A stretch of 14,441 nt of DNA from an uncultured Lachnospiraceae bacterium (lineage in GTDB: Bacteria > Bacillota > Clostridia > Lachnospirales > Lachnospiraceae), in the NCBI GenBank assembly GCA_934351765.1, contig CAKRJM010000034.1, positions 1 through 14,441 of the forward strand, given 5' to 3'. The position numbers and the translations under genes were made by a program. Of the stretch, positions 13,852 through 14,441 are shown in pieces. Each line of letters opens with the position of its first letter. Position 1 is the first letter of the stretch. The notes under the pieces were generated by a model. That model saw nothing but the letters and a program-made list of their open reading frames with translations. It was not told the DNA's origin and did not search any database.

Positions 13852-14441
13852 ATGCGGAAGCGTTTATTTAAGAGGACGCCGTCCAATTCCTATATCAGGA
13901 TTCCGGCCGGCAGCGAAAAAGCAGACGGCAGAGCAGAGGTTCCACAGGGAATATGGAAAAAATGCAATCAGTGCGGAAAACCGGTTTTTACGGAGGATGT
14001 AAAAGCGGCGGCTTATATCTGCCCCCATTGCGGCGGCTATTTTCGGATGAATGCCTGGGCAAGAATCCATATCCTGACGGATCAGTTTGAGGAGTGGGAT
14101 CAGGAAATTTCGGATAAGAATCCCCTGGGCCTTTCCGGATATGCGAAAAAGCTGGAGGCGGTAAGAGAAAAAACGGGTCTTAACGAGGCAGTTGTGACCG
14201 GAAAGGCGCGGATCGGGGAGCAGGAAACAGTTCTCGGAGTGATGGACGGACGGTTTATCATGGGAAGCATGGGAGAAGCTGTCGGTGAAAAAATTACAAG
14301 GGCAGTGGAACGGGCGACGAAGCTTCGTCTTCCGGTGATCCTGTTTTGTTGTTCCGGCGGTGCAAGAATGCAGGAAGGGATCCTGTCTCTGATGCAGATG
14401 GCCAAAACAGCTGCGGCTCTCCGGTGTCACAGCGATGCCGG
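13852..14441 (+). CDS. accD: Acetyl-CoA carboxylase carboxyltransferase beta subunit, 3' end beyond window
   Basis: The frame is open from ATG 13852 to the last base, giving 196 residues and no stop. AccD forms, with AccA, the carboxyltransferase that makes malonyl-CoA. The zinc ribbon is complete: C38 and C41 (KKCNQCGKP), then C57 and C60 (ICPHCGGY). Further on come RIHILTDQFEEWD, the DGRFIMGSMG strand and SGGARMQEGILSLMQMAKT, all family signatures. The residues before SGGARMQEG read FCCS, where FSAS is common. The N-terminus has about 30 residues before the ribbon, and the start lies three bases after the accC stop with GGGAG upstream. Because no stop is seen, fusion with an AccA domain downstream cannot be excluded. 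Confidence 0.96.
   Translation, partial: MRKRLFKRTPSNSYIRIPAGSEKADGRAEVPQGIWKKCNQCGKPVFTEDVKAAAYICPHCGGYFRMNAWARIHILTDQFEEWDQEISDKNPLGLSGYAKKLEAVREKTGLNEAVVTGKARIGEQETVLGVMDGRFIMGSMGEAVGEKITRAVERATKLRLPVILFCCSGGARMQEGILSLMQMAKTAAALRCHSDA

Noticed and set aside
1..14441. CRISPR array, tRNA/rRNA gene, insertion sequence, or new defence system
   Set aside because: No regularly spaced repeats, cloverleaf-like sequence, transposase motif or terminal repeats were noticed, and every long conserved frame is a known core gene.

Overview
The window is a chromosomal stretch from a spore-forming anaerobic Firmicute, most likely a Lachnospiraceae-type Clostridium relative. The reasons are an intact spo0A, a clostridial-type glycogen synthase, strong AGGAGG-type ribosome binding sites, sigma-A promoters with 17-bp spacers, moderate G+C, and an FAS-II cluster using FabK. 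All recognised genes lie on the + strand. Family assignments come from reading motifs in the translations; no database search was possible.

Layout. (1) 1-81 is the tail of an unidentified gene, followed by a good intrinsic terminator. (2) 252-2765 encodes a copper-exporting P1B-ATPase (copA). Its promoter spacer holds a near-perfect CsoR-type operator, and its C-terminus carries a second heavy-metal-binding domain that looks like a fused CopZ chaperone. (3) 2766-3071 is a regulatory gap with a two-tier hairpin, two inverted 0A-box sequences, a sigma-A-like promoter and a structured leader. It leads into spo0A, the sporulation master regulator (3072-3866). (4) glgA (3998-5434) has its own promoter and overlaps a small HD-domain hydrolase gene (5424-5990). 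A strong terminator at 6061-6113 closes this unit. (5) From 6126 to the window end runs a fatty-acid synthesis operon: fabH, acpP, fabK, fabD, fabG, fabF, accB, fabZ, accC and the first 196 codons of accD. A strong promoter and a FabT-like palindrome precede it.

How the genes work together. AccB, AccC and AccD (plus AccA, presumably just beyond the edge) make malonyl-CoA. FabD loads malonyl onto ACP. FabH starts chains and FabF elongates them. FabG, FabZ and FabK carry out the keto-reduction, dehydration and enoyl-reduction steps. The order matches the classic Streptococcus pneumoniae fab cluster, but the adjacent fabT and fabM of that cluster are not here, although a candidate FabT site remains.

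I found no mobile element, CRISPR array, tRNA, rRNA or wholly new multi-gene system. The most interesting signals are regulatory: possible dual or alternative translation of the copA C-terminus, the inverted 0A boxes embedded in a hairpin, the spo0A-glgA adjacency, and a FabT-like box with no linked regulator.
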